A program made the translations under genes and the position numbers. Positions 22,979-32,369 of a stretch of 64,000 nucleotides of DNA are shown here, piece by piece. The notes below the pieces were generated by a model. It made no database searches. It was given only the letters and a program-made list of their open reading frames with translations, and was not told where the DNA came from. The stretch covers positions 680,501 through 744,500 of the forward strand of contig JAIQDT010000226.1 of the NCBI GenBank assembly GCA_021521415.1, given 5' to 3'. Origin of the DNA: Bidens hawaiensis. Lineage: Eukaryota; Streptophyta; Magnoliopsida; Asterales; Asteraceae. Numbering within the stretch: position 1 is the first letter of the stretch; every line of letters starts with the position of its first letter.

Positions 22979-24501
22979 AGTCAAAGAACTGGAAAGACGC
23001 TATGGGTATAGAAATGATGGCGTTAATGAAGAATAACACATGGGAAAAATGTAATCTCCCACCAGGAAAGAAACCAGTGGGATGTAGATGGGTCTTCACA
23101 ATTAAACATAAATCGGATGGTACTATGGAAAGATATAGAGCACAACTAGTTGCTAAAGGTTATACCCAAACCTACGGGATTGATTACTCAGAGACATTCT
23201 CTCTAGTAGCCAAGATTGATACGATCCAAGTTCTTTTCTCTATCGCTGCTAATAAAGGATGACCTCTTTATCAATTTGATGTTAAGAATGCCTTTCTACA
23301 TGGAGAATTAAAAGAAGAAGTTTATATGGACATCCCTCCTGGATACACTGGGAATTTCAAAACAAATGAAGTATTTCGGCTAAAAAAATCTCTCTACGGA
23401 CTTAAACAATCTCCTCGAGCTTGGTTTGGCAGATTTACTCTTGCAATGAATAGATACGGATTTCGACAAAGCAACTCCGATCATACATTGTTTCTTAAAC
23501 AAAGAGGTAAACTTGTGACTTGTTTAATTATATATGTTGATGACATGATAATTACAGGGAATGACGATGAAGAAATGAAGGACTTAAAGGCAAATTTGTT
23601 CAAAGAATTCGAGATGAAGGACTTAGGTAGACTGAAATACTTTCTTGGAATTGAAGTGTTAAGGTCTAAACAAGGTATCTTTATTTGTCAAAAGAAATAT
23701 ATTCTTGACCTTTTAGCTGAAACAGGAATGATCGATTGCAAGCCTGCCGACACTCCAATGGTAGTAAATCATAATCTACATATGCAAGAAGGAGCGGAAC
23801 TCACAGACAAAGGGAGATACCAACGTTTGGTAGGTAAACTAATATACCTCTCACATACTCGTCCAGATATAGCATATGCAGTTGGGGTAGTCAGTAAGTT
23901 TATGCATCAACCGCAAGTAACCCACATGGAAGCAGTATTGAGAATTATCAAATACCTCAAAGGAACAACGGGTTATGGAGTTCTCTTTCAACCAAACAAC
24001 CATTTAAAGGTCCAGTTATATACCGATGCTGACTGGGCAGGAAATAAAAATGATCGAAGATCAACATCAGGGTTCTTTACCCTAGTGGGAGGAAACCTAG
24101 TTACATGGAGAAGCAAAAAGCAGAAGGTGGTAGCATTATATAGTGCTGAAGCTGAATTTCACGGAATTGAACGAGGACTGACAGAAGTACTATGGATACG
24201 CAAACTTCTTACTGAAATCGGGTTTCAACAAATCGAAGCTAGTAGCATCATGTGTGATAACAAAGCTGCAATACAAATATCAAAAAATCCCGTTCAACAC
24301 GATCGTACAAAACATGTGGAGGTTGATAGAAACTTCATCAAGGAAAAACTTGAGACAGGAATTATAGAGCTACCATTTGTTCGATCAGAAAGCCAGTTAG
24401 CAGATATATTAACAAAAGCCGTCAATGGAAGAATCTTCAGCAATTGCCTTGTCAAGTTGAATATTGGGGCTCCCACTACTCAACTTGTGGGGGAGTGTTA
24501 G
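22963..24501 (+). pseudogene. Copia reverse transcriptase-RNase H
   Basis: The RT starts WKDAMGIEMMALMKNNTWE, then PVGCRWVFTIKHKSDGTMER and AKGYTQTYGIDYSETFS. A stop at 23260 breaks it, after which QFDVKNAFLHGELKEEVYM continues in frame. The frame 23326-24501 is open and holds RLKKSLYGLKQSPRAW, the catalytic YVDDMIITG, YFLGIEV, GKLIYLSHTRPDIAYAV, DADWAGNKNDRRSTSG, SAEAEFHGI and QLADILTKA. About 470 of 510 codons are continuous, so this is the youngest-looking part of the element. Confidence 0.9.
24485..24495 (+). other. Copia polypurine tract
   Basis: TTGTGGGGGAG directly precedes the 3' LTR and overlaps the last codons of pol, as is usual in plant Copia elements. Confidence 0.8.
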
Positions 24502-24757
24502 AAAATAATAATATATCTTGATGAAAATAATAGGATGGAGATCACATCATTCCTTATTTAAAAAGATCATGCCAACCTTACCTTGATCTTGTAACCGTTG
24601 GTGAATTTCCAGCCATAAAGACTTGATTGTATTTCCTTGTTTAAGCCATTGTATTTCCTATTTATTGTATCTTTTTTCTTCCCTGTAAAAACATCAGAAA
24701 AAGCAATATACGGTGATTAATATTCAGCCATAATTCTTCATATTTCACTTTGAAACA
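24496..24757 (+). repeat. Copia 3' LTR
   Basis: Same ends as the 5' LTR, 60 bp longer. Followed by the target duplication TCAAT at 24758-24762 and then oligopeptidase coding sequence. Confidence 0.9.
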
Positions 24758-24762
24758 TCAAT

Positions 24763-24993
24763 AACGTCAAACGGAGGGAAATCGAAGTCCTACAAAAGAG
24801 GATTGGATTTTATTGTTGTTGAAGAAGGCGGTGACGGAGATTATGGTTGATCGGTGACGGAGTAGAGGCGGAGGAGAGATGGCCGGGGGCGGAAGTGAAA
24901 GGAGGATGGACAGAAGCGAGAGTTAAGGAGAGGTCTAGAGCTTGAAGAACAAACGAGACACGTCAGAGAAGTCGTCGTCATAACCCTAGCCAT
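24763..24993 (-). pseudogene. OOP: Oligopeptidase first exon, 5' part (transit-peptide region)
   Basis: From ATG 24993 the frame gives MARVMTTTSLTCLVCSSSS, rich in Ser, Arg and Leu and poor in acids, as in a plastid/mitochondrial targeting peptide. It then reaches SVTDQP, stop TAA 24841-24843, SNPLL, stop TAG 24790-24792, and FDFPPFD before the Copia insertion. The same reading frame resumes beyond the element at 14866 with ASHVRPGMRALLNKL. Upstream in-frame ATG 25038 exists, but the targeting signature begins at 24993. Confidence 0.8.
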
Positions 24994-26190
24994 AACAGAA
25001 TTCAGTTGCAGACCTTTGAGTTTGTTTGTTGGAATCAAGATTTACAAAAATATTCTTTTTTTTCTTTTTTATTTTCCTTTTTTTTTTTTTGTGATTTTGA
25101 ATGCTGAGCGACGATAATATTAGTTAAAGTGTAGTCATTAAGTTTGTTTCTTTTATTATTCTTATGGGGACTATAGATTTATTGTTTTATGATCCTAGGT
25201 GTGATGTTTACGTTCAGTGGTTGATGTATCATTATGATTGGCAGAAAAAGGTATTATGAATATGAAAGTGCTATGGGTGGTATAGGTTAGTTTTGAGCGG
25301 TCTATGGTTAAATTCATAATCATAATTGATACGCTGATTAATGGTAATCATAACTATAACCGACTGTTATGGCGGTTTCAGTTAACCGTCTTTGAAGGTT
25401 ATAGAGAGTCGGTTAATCGTAACTAAACAATGTAATTGGGGGTGGGGGTGGGGGGGTAAGTTGCTCACCGCTATGTGTTAATATGTGTCATAGCAATGAA
25501 AGTTGAGGCAAGTCTAAAGGATATAAATATTAAGTGTTATGTTACCAAGTAAGCATACGTTTCCTGACGATTCATGAGTCTTACTCTTTAGATTGAATGC
25601 CATGTGTCTGAAAGATTGTGACATGGCACAATTTTCAATATCTATTGTGTGTGGTTGTGAAAAAGTTTAATAAGTACACACACCACCCACAAACAAATAT
25701 CCCCCGGGGGGGGGGGGGGGGGATGTAGTTACTGTAAGACATGTTTTGAGCATGTGTTTTTAACTTTGTGGGAAGTTAGGGTAGTTGTATCACTTGGTAG
25801 AGCTTTCATATAAAACCTGTCATGCACGCATCGAAGTGCCTCCATATGTGATGTTATACAAAGAAAGTGCACAAACTCGATCAATTTGGTGGTATCACTT
25901 AGTACATACTAGGTTGTAGTGATGTTGTGTTTGAAGCCATCTAAATGACTGATTAGATACGTGAGCAATTGAGAGATGCTTAGAGTTGGTAAGTTTCAAA
26001 GGTGGATGACTATGACTTAAATTTAAAAAGGATGAGGTTTTGGGTTCAAGTTCAACATGTGACAAAAAAGTAAGGGGTTTCGGGTTGTGCCGGGGGTTTT
26101 CCATATGATAGGCTTCCTCCAAATGATGGAATGAAAATGATTGGTGAGTCAGCAACCCGTTAATGATTCAAATGACCATTCAAACTAAAA
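24994..26190. other. Former upstream region of the oligopeptidase gene
   Basis: No gene seen. It holds T-rich tracts near 25060-25092, GT-rich sequence near 25436-25455, and a C5G17 homopolymer at 25701-25722. The 86-codon minus frame at 25895-26155 is unrecognised. Confidence 0.4.
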
Positions 26191-26577
26191 AGAAGAAAAA
26201 AAAACATGGGGTTTATATGGCCACGCAAAACCATCAAAAGAGTTAGAAGGGTGGTCTATTGCTTGGAAGTACCTAAAATCTTGAATGATGTTCACAACAC
26301 GTTTGACCGATTTCACATGTCACAGTTTAAAATGCATAGTCGATAATGCACTAGATGATATTGCGGTCGGTGAGATGACATGGCTGCAGAACAAGGATAT
26401 CAACTTTGTGAAAGTGCAATGAAAGTTGATTTGATGCCAATTATGAGTCGGTAGACAGGTGAAGAAGCACTTAAACTGTGTGTTATCGCTGAAGTTGGGC
26501 TCCGAATTCATCCAATAATATTGTGTCATGCAGTGCTGACTGGATGCTCACTGAAGTCACCGCTGAAGTCGCCTGAG
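26191..26577 (+). pseudogene. Possible Ty3/Gypsy pol C-terminal remnant
   Basis: LNDVHNTFDRFHMSQFKMHS (about 26280-26339) recalls the [14 protein letters not shown] block at the end of Gypsy integrase. A nearby KDINFVKVQ recalls the following IxLVKVxW segment. Frames are broken throughout, so this is a weak call. Confidence 0.3.
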
Positions 26578-28195
26578 CCTGTTGTGGTCCAGGTGAGCGG
26601 TAGCTTTAGCGAATTATCTGATTTATTTATTTAATTTCTCTTCTAAATTTGGAAACTAATAATTAATAATACATTAAAATATAAATATTAACAAATAATA
26701 ATACTAGTCTAGTACAAGATGATCGGGGCGTATATCCCACAAATGCTCGACCAACTCATGACGAAGGTTTCCGTGGACCTCGCGGTTCATGAGAGATAAG
26801 ACGATTCGAAGTTTTTCATCATCGGTGATTGTCGATTCAGGTTGTAGATGTCACACTAGTAGTTTTTACAAATAGCCATACCTTGGTCCTCAAGAACCAT
26901 GTTATGTAGAATTATACAAGTGTAGACGACATCCATTATTTTCTCCCTTGACTAAAACCATAGTGGCCTCAAAATCAAATGAAAATGTTCCTTTATAACT
27001 CCAAACGCCCTTTCAATATCTTTACGCGCCGATTCTTGCTTCTTCTTAAAGTACTTCCGTTTGTCTTCAAATGGAGATGCATAAACTTGAACAAGCGTCG
27101 ACCATTCGTTATAAATCCCATCAACCAGGTAGTAGCCATGCTTGAATTGAACCTCGTTCGCATAAAACGATTGAGTTGGCTCAACCCCGTCAATATGTCA
27201 TCAAATATCATTGACTGTTCGATATCATTTACGTCATTATTTGACCCGGCAACACCAAAAAACACATATCAGAACCAAAGATCATGGGAATCCGCCTCCT
27301 CGTATATGCGTTGGATATCATACAAAGCTAGTTTGCGCAAATATCTCCGTGAGTAAATCGATATGATCCCTATGTATAAACATTGCCAAGTAAACCCTCG
27401 GACAATATATAAAATATAACTAAACGAAACATATAGGTATATATGTATACCTTGACAGAAAAAATGAAGTGAGTCTCGCGAAAATTTTTCAGACATTTCT
27501 AGGTATTCATCTATTGCATCTGACGAAATTCCATAAGCTAGTTGATGAATAGCAGTTGTACATTTTTGGATGGTTGTGAAACCCGGTCTATGTCTTGCAT
27601 CTTCTCATTGTTGAAAAAATGGATCCGATCTAACAAATCATTTGATAAACACATAAATAGTTGTCTACTCATTCAAAAACGACGTATAAAATGTTCTTCC
27701 TCGTTAACGAGATCGGGGCTAAAATAGTGACGTACCAAAGTTTCATTAGCGTCCACTAGATCACGAATAAGATGTGGTTGTCTTGTAAGTCTTTGTCGTT
27801 CTTGAAACCATTCAACCAACATGTTAACTGTTACTCACATGGATTCAAAAATAAGGTCGTCCTCCTCCGAAGAGTCGGACGAAGAAAAATAATTCCATTG
27901 CATTTTTGGTTTGTAATTGGGAGTATTGGAGAGAATGAGTAGAATGAGTGGGTATTTTTTGTGTTTGTTTTTTGTGTGTGATAGTGTTTATATAGGTATT
28001 TATAGAAAGAAAAAACAATAAATCCAACGGTCCAATTCCAATTCCCAAAACGTTCCCATTCCAATGGTCACTTTAGCCAACTTCACCAACCTCGCTCCAG
28101 CTAGTGCCAGACTACTCGCGGCAAGGCATTGTGGTGTTCGCGAGTTGATGTGGCTAGTGGCGCCACTCGCGAGCTCGCTGAAGCCACCACAACGG
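26578..28195 (-). mobile_element. PIF/Harbinger element with deleted transposase
   Basis: The left end GCCTGTTGTGGTCC and the right end CCACCACAACGGA are roughly inverted, and the GC-rich subterminal regions share GCTGAAG words. The interior holds a minus-strand Harbinger transposase remnant. A 3-bp duplication could not be fixed because both ends have diverged. Confidence 0.55.
26856..27903 (-). pseudogene. PIF/Harbinger (plant transposon, DDE_Tnp_4 type) transposase remnant
   Basis: It starts MQWNYFSSSDSSEEDDLIFE at 27903. Next come HFIRRLF-like and LDRIHFF blocks, SSDAIDEYLEMSEKFSRDSL, YLRKLALYDIQRIYEE, then ASHDLW-like sequence and YVFFGVAGSNNDVNDIEQS. The end is YFKKKQESARKDIERAFGV, HFHLILRPLWF and VYTCIILHNMVLEDQG, stopping at 26856-26858. 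Family members have the GSIDCMHW and first catalytic Asp block between RIYEE and the HDLW segment; that stretch is deleted here. Several stops and frame changes confirm a dead copy. An AT-rich insert near 27370-27450 interrupts the frame and may be an intron. Confidence 0.8.
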
Positions 28196-28880
28196 ATAGT
28201 CTTAACTGTATTCCATGTAGCTTGGATTTGGTGCCAATATACTAATATTTTATTTGAAGATTTTGGTTGTGTAAAAATTGAAAGAAACTCTTATATTTAT
28301 ACTGGGAAGGGTTAATTTGAGAACTCATTGAGTTATAAGAAGTTTAAGAACTCAATTACAACGACAAGTTCAATTAAATGTGCACAAATTTTGGGGATAA
28401 AATTAAATTTGAATAAAAAACTAAAGGAAGAGAGAGAAAAAAAACATTTTAAAAATGTTTGAGGGGTATTTTAGTAATGTTATAATTCCACCATCTTTTT
28501 TATACATTAAAAGAAGTGAAGCCTAATCATTATTATTCTAAAGACTTTATTTTCAATTAAATTTTGTTATCACTTATTAAATCCAGATCACAAAAGAGAG
28601 CATTTTTTTAAATCCGGATCACAAAAACAACATTTTAAATTTATTACTCAAATAAGATATTAAAGGGGTTTTTGTTTTTTGAGAAAATGTCTTATTGATC
28701 TCTTTTGTCTGTATCAAGAAGACATCGGGCAAATATTTAGCTCTGCAGATCATTTGTTTTTTTAAGAAATTTCATTAAAAGATGTCTTTATGTCCTCTTT
28801 TTAGAGAAGATATGGACCAATCACTATCTTCACACAGCTCTTGTGCCCTAAGTCCCTAACCATCATACTATCATCTCTTT
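28196..28880. other. Unassigned AT-rich sequence
   Basis: No gene or transposon end is recognised. AAATCCGGATCACAAAA occurs twice about 35 bp apart near 28581 and 28611. Confidence 0.4.
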
Positions 28881-29104
28881 ACACCTCTCCACTCCATTGA
28901 TCTCTCTTACACCTCTCCATCGTCGGCGACCCTCCACCTCCCTCCACAGTCGGAGACCCTCCACCACTCTCCATTGTCAGCAACCCTCCACCCCGTCGAC
29001 CATCCTCCTCTCTCCACCTCGTTGGCCCTCCAGTCCCCTCCACCCCTTCGACCCCTCCGTCCTCGCCACCCCCCTCCTCCGACCCCGAATCTCGCCACCC
29101 CCGT
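28881..29104 (+). other. CT-rich CGACCCTCCAC repeat, Gypsy target site
   Basis: Imperfect copies of CGACCCTCCACC run from about 28920 and resume beyond the composite at 51397 (CGACCCTCCACAACCCTCC). The two halves were once contiguous. After the right half, CACTAGGTATGT resembles a splice donor, so the original site could be a CT-rich 5' UTR exon. That is inference. The open frames here are low-complexity. Confidence 0.5.
29100..29104. other. Target-site duplication, left copy (CCCGT)
   Basis: CCCGT immediately precedes TGTAACACC at 29105 and recurs immediately after the third LTR at 51392-51396. Confidence 0.9.
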
Positions 29105-29477
29105 TGTAACACCCCGTAACCGCAGCGGAAACGTACACGGGATGCAACAGACACATCTGATATCAACAGCATTGCTTATAAAGAAAATACCACTACATTA
29201 ATTTATAACATATTACATTGTTGCGAGTTTCATTACTGTCTAGGTGTTACACACATATTTTACCGATAAGACATTAATAAATTCATTACAAAACATAGAG
29301 CAGCAAGCTTCCAACAGGTAGCACAGATAGTTAAGCACACATCAATCAATCCAACTTGGGCATACCTAGAAAACATGTAAAGAAAACGGGTCAACTACGA
29401 ATAGTTGGTGAGTTTCACTAAATTAAATAAACACTGACAAATCATTTTAATAATCATTTATTAGCAATATAATCATG

Positions 29478-29834
29478 CTGGGAACTATGTTACCCCAGAA
29501 CATTTCCATTAACTTTCTGGGAACTATGTTACCCCAGAACAGTAATAACCCCTGGGAACTATGTTACCCCAGAACAATAAATACCCCTGGGAACTATGTT
29601 ACCCCAGAACAATAATAACCCCTGGGAACTATGTTACCCCAGAACAATAAAAACCCCTGGGAACTATGTTACCCCAGAACAATAACTACCCCTGAGAACT
29701 ATGTTACCCCAGAACAATAACTACCCCTGGGAACTATGTTACCCCAGAACAATAATAACCCCTGGGAACTATGTTACCCCAGAACAATAATAACCCCTGG
29801 GAACTATGTTACCCCAGAACAATAATAACCCCTG
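29478..29834. repeat. Ten-copy 36-bp hairpin repeat array in LTR 1
   Basis: The core CTGGGAACTATGTTACCCC plus AGAAC recurs ten times, separated by AATAATAACCCC-type spacers. One unit reads CTGAGAAC. CTGGG and CCCAG, and AAC and GTT, can pair within each unit. Confidence 0.9.
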
Positions 29835-30109
29835 ATAAACAATTTATATATTCTGTGCATCAAACCATATATATATAAATATACAAGTATTTCCATACGA
29901 TCGGTATGTACTTAAATACTTTAAATAAGACATGTTTTCCGCCCCGGGAAAATATAATTAAAACAATTCATTAAAAGGGGCTCGTGAAAACTCACCTTTT
30001 TGTGAGTCGGTGAGTAATATAAGGAACAGCTACGTGCCTGGATCTGTAATATAATATCTAGTCGTTACTATATAATTCCCATAACTTAAATACGTATCAA
30101 TCGGTACAT

Positions 30110-30165
30110 CTGGGAACATTGTTAACCCAGTACTGTACTCGATTCGGGGACAATGTTAACCCCGT
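30110..30165. repeat. Two diverged hairpins related to the 36-bp unit (LTR 1)
   Basis: CTGGGAACATTGTTAACCCAG and CGGGGACAATGTTAACCCCG lie about 40 bp apart, 300 bp from the array. Their outer arms differ but pairing is kept. Equivalent pairs occur in LTRs 2 and 3 near 39340 and 48869. Confidence 0.7.
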
Positions 30166-32333
30166 GACACTTCTAAGGACTCAGATTGTGACATTGCTTA
30201 GAGTTTGACAGTCAATTTAGTTAAGGTGATGAAATTATAGCTCGGTTTGACACCCCGTTTGGCCGTGGGGCCCGTTTCCGGTATTTCGGTGCCGGAAACG
30301 GTAAAATCGGGTAAAATTACCCAAATCATCCGAATTATTTTCGAATGATTTATTTTTACCTAATTTACTTAGATTTATGAAAATAGTCCATTTTTAAAGT
30401 TTTCGTGTACCAGTCAGCTCGCTTATGCGAACTTTGCCGGTTTACACGTTTTAAGCTTTAAATATTTGTTTTTACGTTCTTTTTAGCACAAATAATTACC
30501 CGTTTAGTCTCGGGTCTTGAATTTTCCACAAAACTTATTTTGACAGAAAGAAAATTTTACAAAATTTTTCCAGATTTATTTTCTTATATTTACATTTATT
30601 TATCTATTTTTAAATCTTATTAAAACACTAAATATGTCAAAAATACCAAAACACTTTAGAAAAATCCCAAATTTTTCTGGGATGATCCTTTCCATCCTCA
30701 TAACTCCCTGGAATTTTTCCAGAATTTAAAACTCATTTTTCAAGCCATTTTCACCCAAAACCGAGCTAGAAAGCCCTAGAACTCGTTTCACCGAAAAGCC
30801 TACTTAGACTTTTCCAACTGAGCTCAAATTTTGTGGGTGACTTTTATATGTTATAAAAGGCTTATCTTAAATTTTCCAGAATTTTTCATCATGTTTAGCT
30901 ATTTTTCACTATTATTGGCCAAAACCGAGCATTAAATTCACCAAATATTCATCTTTTATCCAAAAATTACCAACAATTCACAGATCTCATATTTTCATGT
31001 GTAGATCATCTCTGTGAAATTTCGTGACCCAACTCTAAGCCCACGAAAATCTGTCCAAATTTCATATACACGCGAAAACCGAACTATTTTGTGTTTTCTA
31101 GCTTTAGATCGCAAGGATCTCGGTTTCTAGCCTTTGCTAGCCGCTAGATACAACACTTACAAGCACAATAACACCACACCAAGCAAGTTATACCCACAAT
31201 CAAGCCATTTCTTTCCTAGTGTCGGTTAAAACATCAAAACAACGATTTTGACCGTAAAAATCCGTTCTCGACTCTTTTTACTCATTTCTTGGACCAAGAT
31301 CCCTTGTATAACTTGTATACATCTCTTGGTCATGCAAGAGTCGGTTTCATCTCGGATTTTCACCCGTCTTTCACATGGAAAATTCATTTGACAAGATTTC
31401 AACCGTAAAAATTCATTCTAAACACTTTTAACTAATTACTTGGATCAAGATCCTTTGTATAACTTGTATACATCCCTTGATCATACGAGAATCGGTTTCA
31501 TCTCGGGTTTTCACCCATTTTTCACATGAAAACCTCCTTTTCTCAAGAATTATGAAATTAAAAACAAGATTCAAGCATCAATTCATGCATATACCTTGAG
31601 ATCTTGGTGAAAAATGGATGAATCTTGGATGAAGGTTTGAAGATTGAGAGAGTTTGAGAGAGTTTGGATGAAAGAAAAAAAAATGGAATGTGTAAAAGGG
31701 GTGTGGGGGTGGCCGGCCATATGGTGGTGTGGGGGGTGGGTCCCACAACTTCAATATTAGCCACACATTTGGATTGTGTAATCCGGATAATGTTGTGGAT
31801 AATCTGGTTCAGTTCGTTTCTCGTTTAAACTCGTAATTCGGCTTAAAACGAGCCTAAAATGGTTGTTTTTCGGGTTAACATAAAATTTATATAAAACTGA
31901 TTTAAAAACTTTAAAAACTTAACCCATGACATTAAAACATCATATTATTAATAATTACGCATCTTTTTCGGCTTGATTGATCGTCTCTTGCTTGATTTGG
32001 TGTTAAAGGTTTCGTTTAGCGTACCGACGTACCATTAAATCGAAATCCTTTTTCTGTGCTATAATTCACCTATCCCGAAGCATTCATACCTCGTAAACAT
32101 CACTAAACATTATATACTTCGTCTATAATGTAATTCCCGGTTCGTTCGGGTTTCAATAATCGTTCATTGATTAATTGTAATTCCAATACGATTCACTATA
32201 TATATGAGTATGATTCATATCGTGAATCATATATACTCGTATAAACGTACTATAACTCATATAATCAGTATTAAATGACACGTAAATAGTATATTCCGGC
32301 TAGGGTATACCTGAATTTGCCGGAATCGTTACA

Positions 32334-32343
32334 TTCTCCCACC
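32334..32343 (-). other. Gypsy polypurine tract, copy A
   Basis: On the minus strand GGTGGGAGAA directly precedes the LTR start TGTAACG. Confidence 0.75.
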
Positions 32344-32369
32344 GTTATAAAAATTTCGTCCTCGAAATT

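Larger units (their letters stand above)
14867..24757 (+). mobile_element. Copia LTR retrotransposon inserted in the oligopeptidase exon
   Basis: LTRs at 14867-15068 and 24496-24757 both begin TGTTAGAAA and end TTGAAACA. The 5-bp target duplication TCAAT lies at 14862-14866 and 24758-24762. The order primer site, gag, protease, integrase, RT and RNase H is the Copia order. LTR lengths differ (202 and 262 bp): the 5' copy lacks about 40 bp after GATCATGCC and a second short segment. About 4.7 kb of unrelated DNA (roughly 16232-20940) sits between gag and protease. Several frameshifts and stops make it inactive. Confidence 0.92.
8442..24993 (-). pseudogene. OOP: Organellar oligopeptidase (M3A, thimet type) pseudogene, interrupted by Copia
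   Basis: About 17 exons read like plant organellar oligopeptidase, a Zn peptidase that degrades short peptides such as cleaved transit peptides in plastids and mitochondria. Exons (descending): 24993-24763 plus 14866-14816, 14747-14579, 12109-11986, 11801-11721, 11471-11328, 11225-10995, about 10918-10831, 10766-10645, 10532-10425, 10345-10100, 10016-9871, 9764-9647, 9263-9104, 8999-8968, 8879-8814, 8673-8602, 8522-8442. Nearly all keep GT/AG borders. Landmarks are [56 protein letters not shown] and FRGREPSPEPLLRHNGLL. Lesions are stops at 24841, 24790, 11797 and 9222; a one-base insertion near 14590; a GGAC duplication at 11784-11791; no acceptor near 10919; and the first active-site His replaced by Asp. 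A working paralogue elsewhere is presumed. Confidence 0.88.
29105..32333 (-). repeat. Gypsy LTR 1 (3' LTR of the outer element), 3,229 bp
   Basis: On the minus strand it starts TGTAACGATTCC and ends GGGGTGTTACA. It has ten copies of the 36-bp hairpin repeat and one copy of the 149-bp unit, unlike LTRs 2 and 3. It also differs by single bases, for example near 30869, 30971 and 31048. Confidence 0.95.

Noticed and set aside
28897..29201. Pro/Ser-rich ORFs of 63-97 codons on both strands
   Set aside because: They are translations of the CT-rich CGACCCTCCAC repeat and run into the Gypsy LTR.
29478..29834. CRISPR-like array
   Set aside because: Repeats of 24 bp with 12-bp spacers look superficially similar, but spacers are near-identical, the array sits in an LTR and the genome is plant.
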